Shown here piece by piece: positions 59,389 to 64,000 of a stretch of 64,000 nt of DNA. The stretch is from Echinostoma caproni (lineage: Eukaryota > Platyhelminthes > Trematoda > Plagiorchiida > Echinostomatidae), in contig UZAN01039570.1 in the NCBI GenBank assembly GCA_900618425.1, positions 1 to 64,000 on the forward strand. The letters run 5' to 3'. Each line of letters opens with the position of its first letter. Position 1 is the stretch's first letter. The notes below the pieces were generated by a model that saw nothing but the letters and a program-made list of their open reading frames with translations, made no database searches and was not told where the DNA came from. The position numbers and the translations under genes are program-made.

Positions 59389-62245
59389 ACAGCCTCAGCT
59401 TGGTTACTTTGAAACGGTATGCTTAAGATTGGCCTGACTGAGTGTGGTGGTTTTCCGGACGATAACCAAGCGTTTTATTTATTCATGGTTTTGCTCTAAA
59501 AATTCCTTATTCGTTCGCTGCACAGTGCATCTGGGCCTATAAAAAGAACCATAACACTTGGGAGTGTTAGAAAATAATGGCTTTTCGAGCTGAAATGATT
59601 CTTCTGTACTGTATAATCGTTTACCGTTTCTTATCAACAACTTCAAAGGATTGAGACAGTGGTTAACTGACGTAAATTACAATGATATCCACTGATCGCT
59701 CTTCCTGATACCGCAAAATAAGTTACGGTCACTTGAATACAAGTATGTGTAAAATCACCTCAGTCCGGAAATAAATAAGTATCGATTTTATGGTGTGTAG
59801 CACGTGATCTCGACCCGGGACAATGAAGTGCGACTAGGCGGATTCAGATCAAAAGAAATATTATCCAGTTCGATGGGGGATTTTTATTTCAACAGATCTA
59901 AAATTTCCTGATCAGTGATGCGTACAATCCAGTTCCGGTGACGCGAAAACCGCTCATTTTATTTAGATCATCCCGTAAACAGGTTTACCAATTTTATTTA
60001 AAGCAGATCGCTTCGAATAATGCTTTGCAATATCGGAAAATGAAAATAGACCTTGTTCATCGGGATGAGTATCACGAAATTTTCGAATTCAACAGACCAG
60101 CTTTTCGTCACAGGAACTCGGAACTTTAAACTTGGTAGGCCTTCAGTTTCGTAACCGTCTGCGATAACAATTGAATGCACTTCGTAAGCTCTGTGCCGGT
60201 TTATTATTATCACTTTTAGACAAGGCTCAATTTGAGGATATCAAAATTAAAACAGACGCGGCCATCTGATAGACAGGCATATGTTTACTCAGCTCAATGA
60301 AATAAAAAATGCGTGCTTCTTAGTTGGACATCTATCATTTGCGATTTAATAAGTTGCTGCTCTGAGAATTGTTCGGATCCCACATTGTCCTTTTGGATTT
60401 ATGGGGTATTTTAACAAGTTCGACTGTCATAAATGTAGCCAAATAAGTGGAGAATTTTAGGCGAACAATTAAATAAATTGTGGTGTATGATTCGCGTTTC
60501 ACAAGAGACGATTCAAAAGCCAGCGAAGTAGTCGTAAGTTTCACCTGGCACTTATTTTCAAAGTGAAACTAATTTGCAGAATAATTTTTCGCTACTATAT
60601 ATGTGCTGAAGTCACTGTCTATCTGTTGGAAATCATCAGTACCGCATAGCCACTGAATCCATTGGAATTAAAAGCCGGATACGAAGTACCAACATTCGAA
60701 TCCAGTAGTTTTTTGAACTGTGCAACGAATTGTTATTGAATCTCTGACTTCGAGGCTATCATAATACACTGAATGATAGTAATTTCTTTGATTGTTGAAT
60801 TAAAAGCAAGGGTAAAGTACAACCGAACAAACCTATGCTTCTGCCGAGCAGTATATATATAAAAAGAAGCGACCGAAGAGATTCGTTTTGTTAACCAACG
60901 TTGTACTGGATACACACAGTAAGTGGGTTTTCTCACCACTTAAATTTCTCGTGCCACCCTTGTTTCATTTTTGACCAGTCAGCTTCACTTCGCTTAAATG
61001 GAGTATATAAACGTATTCTTCTATGTGAACTGGAGTCTGAAAAACTAGCCGTCAATCAATTCTTATGCACCAACTTAGTGTAAAGAGGGCAAATCATCAA
61101 TACAATTATGTGGCAACCCTAATCTTCTATAGAATACTAACCTCATCGTCAGAAAGATCTCTGAGCAAAAACGTATTGATCACTCGACTAAATAACAAGC
61201 TTTTTACTCTAGGCTTGAGAATGATAAGTAAATAAGTAGCGAGAAAAACAGAACAGAGGAGTTCCCCGTAATTTAGTATTTCCTTAGATGCTGCACTTTC
61301 CGTTTGATTTGATTGTTGAAAGGAACTTCATTAGAGCAGCGAATTATAAGGGGTCGGCCGTTGAACATGCAAACAATAATCTCGACAGTAGTTCTATTTA
61401 AAATATCGCTCACCAGGCTTTATTTACCTGGTTTTACATTTAGGTAAGTACAGATCTGAAACAGCTTCGTGTAACAGCTATGGCGGAAAATTAAGATTTT
61501 TGATTTTCCCCGTTGTTTTGCGATTGAAAATCCAGGGAAAGTAAAACTGAGAAAAGTGCAGTACAAATGAATATGGTTCTAAATTTACATATACAGGTGA
61601 TCAGGGGTACGGGAAACGTTTTGATGGTATCACTCTCGTATAGAGTTAGCCAATTCGCCACAAAACACTTATTGATCACTTATTTTCGGTAGTTTTTGTC
61701 CTCTAATGTCTTTCTAGACTCGTAAAGGAAGTTGAATCCGATGGAAGTAGTATACTTTTACGGTCTGCGAGAGCCAGTCTTGTTTCAAATTATTTTAACC
61801 ATGCTGAGATCAATCAAACATATATTCGAATGCTTCTTCAGGACTGTTTTTGAGATATGGCGTCAAAGTGGGAAAAAACAATTTCGGCACCAAGAGATGA
61901 ATTGTGGTTGAGCACAATGTAACGTGCATGTCAAGAATCGTTGGAAGCTGCCAGAATCTGGAAGTATCTCTGCACATCTCCGAGAAATACGGTGGAATTT
62001 CGGTTAAATTTAAATATATATTTATCCGTGAAGTAAAGGGTAATCTCTGGTATAAATACCAGATAAATAATATCAATAAATAAATACCAGATTGCTTTAC
62101 TTTGTAGCGACTGAATAGCCTAAAAGAAGTTAATATTTCGCAGTATTTGTCTTCTCTCGGTTCTTATGAACCGGATAAAGGGGCCCCAATGATTCAATTT
62201 TCTAAAAAGACGACTTCCTGAATCTGCTACGAGAAGAACGGATCG
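59389..62245. other. No gene recognised
   Basis: AT-rich with frames below 90 codons and no motifs. Possible intergenic or intronic DNA. Confidence 0.4.
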
Positions 62246-62395
62246 TTTGCTAACTGTGCGTTGCAAAACTGCAGTGGAACGGACAAAGATAGAATTCTAC
62301 AGGGAATGTATTCATTTGTATGAATTTCCGATGCGGTTCTCAAAATTAATTCTGAAGGAGAAGTTAGAAGTGAACACGATGAACTTAGAATAACC
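62246..62395 (+). pseudogene. Coding-like segment upstream of PLE fragment
   Basis: An open stretch gives RCKTAVERTKIEFYRECIHL and PMRFSKLILKEKLE, ending at a TAA. Its composition is protein-like, and it lies just upstream of a PLE RT fragment in the same orientation, so it may be the N-terminal part of the same element after a large internal deletion. Not certain. Confidence 0.3.
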
Positions 62396-62546
62396 AATTT
62401 CTATCTCGAAGCCGTAAGTTCCCAACAGTAAAAGTTCATTCAGACGTAACAACGTTTTGCATTTCTTCCTAACGAACGTTGGCTGATGTATTTCTGGAAA
62501 TGGTTGAAAGACGACTGTGTGATAATATGTCAATAACTGTTTTGTA

Positions 62547-62879
62547 AAACGTTATGTTGATGATACTTTGTGTTTTACCGACTCTGATCATTTTAACACC
62601 GTTTTAACACTATTTAATACCATTCATCCCAATCTCTTTGCTTCTCTTGAGGAGGAAAAGGATGATTGTTTGAGCTTTTTAGATATAAAAACTCAGGAAA
62701 TGATCGGATGGAACCTGGCAAAAATCCGTCTAACGGAAAAGAGGTTTGATAAAACTCTGCTCCATCGTGCCAAGAATATTTTCTCCCCCGACACTCTTGA
62801 AGAAGAAGAGGCCTTTCTGAAAAGAACGCTAATGGATAATGGTTATCCAGAGGAATTTATTAACGTGCATAGGAGGTGA
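62547..62879 (+). pseudogene. Penelope-like RT fragment, motif C onwards
   Basis: It starts inside the reverse transcriptase: KRYVDDTLCFTDSDHF with YVDD codons 62553-62564, then HPNLFASLEEEKDDCLSFLDI, RLTEKRFDKTLLHRAKNIFS, LKRTLMDNGYPEEFI. The order matches PLE RT C to thumb. Compared with the element at 30603-33047 this copy lacks all upstream RT motifs and has a shortened region after SFLDI (the KRGLV block is replaced). It reads open for over 100 codons before TGA at 62877-62879. The catalytic Asp pair is kept, but the domain is incomplete. Confidence 0.75.
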
Positions 62880-63410
62880 AAGACACCGGTTGATAACATC
62901 TGCGAAGTACCGAAAAAGTGTCTTCCTCAGAATCGCCTTTAAAGGTGATCACTCATTGAACGATATGTGTCAAATGCTCAAAGCGGCATTGTGTCGAACG
63001 GTTTCTGCCGCACAGCTCGAATTGATACCGTAACCCCAAGGACGTCGTTCGGACAATGGAAAACAGAACCAGTCGTACAGCTCTGCTTTACATGTTGTCT
63101 ACCCATTCACCTGCAGTTGCGGTGACACTTACATCGACAGAACGAATCGGCCCCTGTCACAGTGGATGTCTAAACACATTCCCAAGTGTTTGTTACAATC
63201 GATGACGCAACCCAGTTTTTGAGGTCAAACTGATAAGAGAAATAGAGGGTCATCAATCGAAAACATCTCATGACAACTGAACATATTGTTGGCCCAAATT
63301 TGTCGTTCAAGCCATTACTACGTAACATGAACCCAGGGATCTTGGTGTTTAGCGAGCTAATGAAGTTACGTAACCCAATCTTGTGCGCACAAAAGTTTGT
63401 TACATAAACT
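62880..63410 (+). pseudogene. PLE GIY-YIG endonuclease-like tail
   Basis: In shifted frames: YPFTCSCGDTYIDRTNRPL at 63100-63156 matches the CxCGxxYIGxTxRxL lead-in, with YID in place of YIG. HIPKCLLQSMTQP follows, then after a frameshift KHLMTTEHIVGPNLSFKPLL and LRNPILCAQKF (63245-63405), equivalent to xHLxxTxHxI and NPxLCxQ. Several stops interrupt. The terminal repeat seen in the 30-kb PLE is not recognised here. Confidence 0.65.
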
Positions 63411-64000
63411 TTGGTAATCGATTGACTCTTGTTTCATTTAAACTTATTTGAACTAGAAAATATGTATCATGTAACTCTGGACATCACAATACTTTGCAGT
63501 GCGATCTTTCCTTGTATGACACATTGCATTACAGTTTTATTGGAACATGATTTTTGGGGATATTTATTTCACCTATGACCTCCCCAGTGCACAGAACGTT
63601 CACTCGTCCACCGTTCACATCGACTATGCTCATTCCAAAATTATCATTTCGATTTGCGTAATAAATGATGATATGAAAGGAAGACACTGCCCACTGTGTG
63701 CCAAAACAATCGAACTGACAGGTGATGAAACGTAAATGAACGTAAATTTGCTTATGATTAATTTTGTTGATGTTTAATCTTAAAGGTCACCCCGTTCATA
63801 AATTTGTTTGTTGGTTTTAATGCATATTTGAATAGTTTCTATTATTCGTTTGCATAAAAACTGTCAATTATGGAGAAAATACTTCTTATTAGCAAGAAAC
63901 AATTGCTACTGTCTGATTATGTACCAATAAAAAATAGCCAAATAATCGAGGGTAAAAACTGAATATTGCTTTTTAAAAGACGTATATCCATGCAAGAAAA
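63411..64000. other. No gene recognised
   Basis: PLE 3' flank and AT-rich DNA. A 62-codon frame at 63547-63735 is not supported by any motif. Confidence 0.4.

Noticed and set aside
58733..59437. Open frames across the third gap
   Set aside because: N-derived, with the duplicated 31-bp flank translated twice.
1..64000. CRISPR arrays, operons, bacterial promoters
   Set aside because: The window is eukaryotic; no regularly spaced short repeats or gene strings of that kind are present.

Overview
This window looks like nuclear DNA of a parasitic flatworm, most likely a digenean trematode. By eye it is AT-rich, with long stretches lacking coding sequence, one very large exon ending at a phase-0 splice donor, and many decayed retroelements. 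These include CR1/Jockey-like LINEs, Penelope-like elements (PLEs) with GIY-YIG endonuclease remnants, and tRNA-derived SINEs carrying a hammerhead ribozyme, as described for schistosome Sm-alpha repeats. Genus and species cannot be fixed from the sequence alone. There are three long runs of N (13595-14189, 26038-26576, 58867-59357) and four single Ns (16225, 17636, 20221, 47389).

The only host gene I can support firmly is the first coding exon of a protocadherin-like cell-adhesion receptor on the minus strand (38956 down to 36488). It encodes a signal peptide, five extracellular cadherin repeats and the start of a sixth. Its later exons are not recognisable, so the lower-coordinate part of the window may be intron or intergenic DNA. 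A possible plus-strand exon of unknown type lies at 34468-34811.

Layout: 1-770, 3' end of a CR1-like LINE; 770-10860, nothing recognised; 10863-11195, solo copy of a repeat unit also found at 46964 and 47400; 13067-13175, hammerhead-SINE fragment; 13184-14590, DNA transposon with inverted repeats, 21-bp subterminal repeats and a transposase fragment, interrupted by a gap; 15980-16345 and 21598-21912, tRNA-derived SINEs; 26642-27414, foldback element with ~170-bp inverted termini around a diverged hammerhead-SINE; 30603-33047, nearly full-length PLE bounded by ~125-bp inverted terminal repeats; 36488-38956, protocadherin exon; 41190-41775, two hammerhead-SINE copies; 45378-46963, catalytically dead CR1-like LINE; 46964-47824, two near-identical 425-bp units; 49553-49725, SINE with a complete hammerhead core; 51527-51615, another decayed copy; 52748-53185, PLE tail on the minus strand; 55620-55793 and 56727-56904, two copies of a second SINE family; 62246-63410, 5'-truncated PLE.

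The non-coding RNA content is the most interesting part. Six recognisable copies of one SINE family, plus one diverged relative, sit in the window. One copy keeps every base of the hammerhead core and a 6-bp stem I. The terminal repeats of the PLE carry a similarly built, partly decayed hammerhead-like fold. All mobile-element coding regions seen here contain stops, frameshifts or lost catalytic residues, so none looks autonomous.
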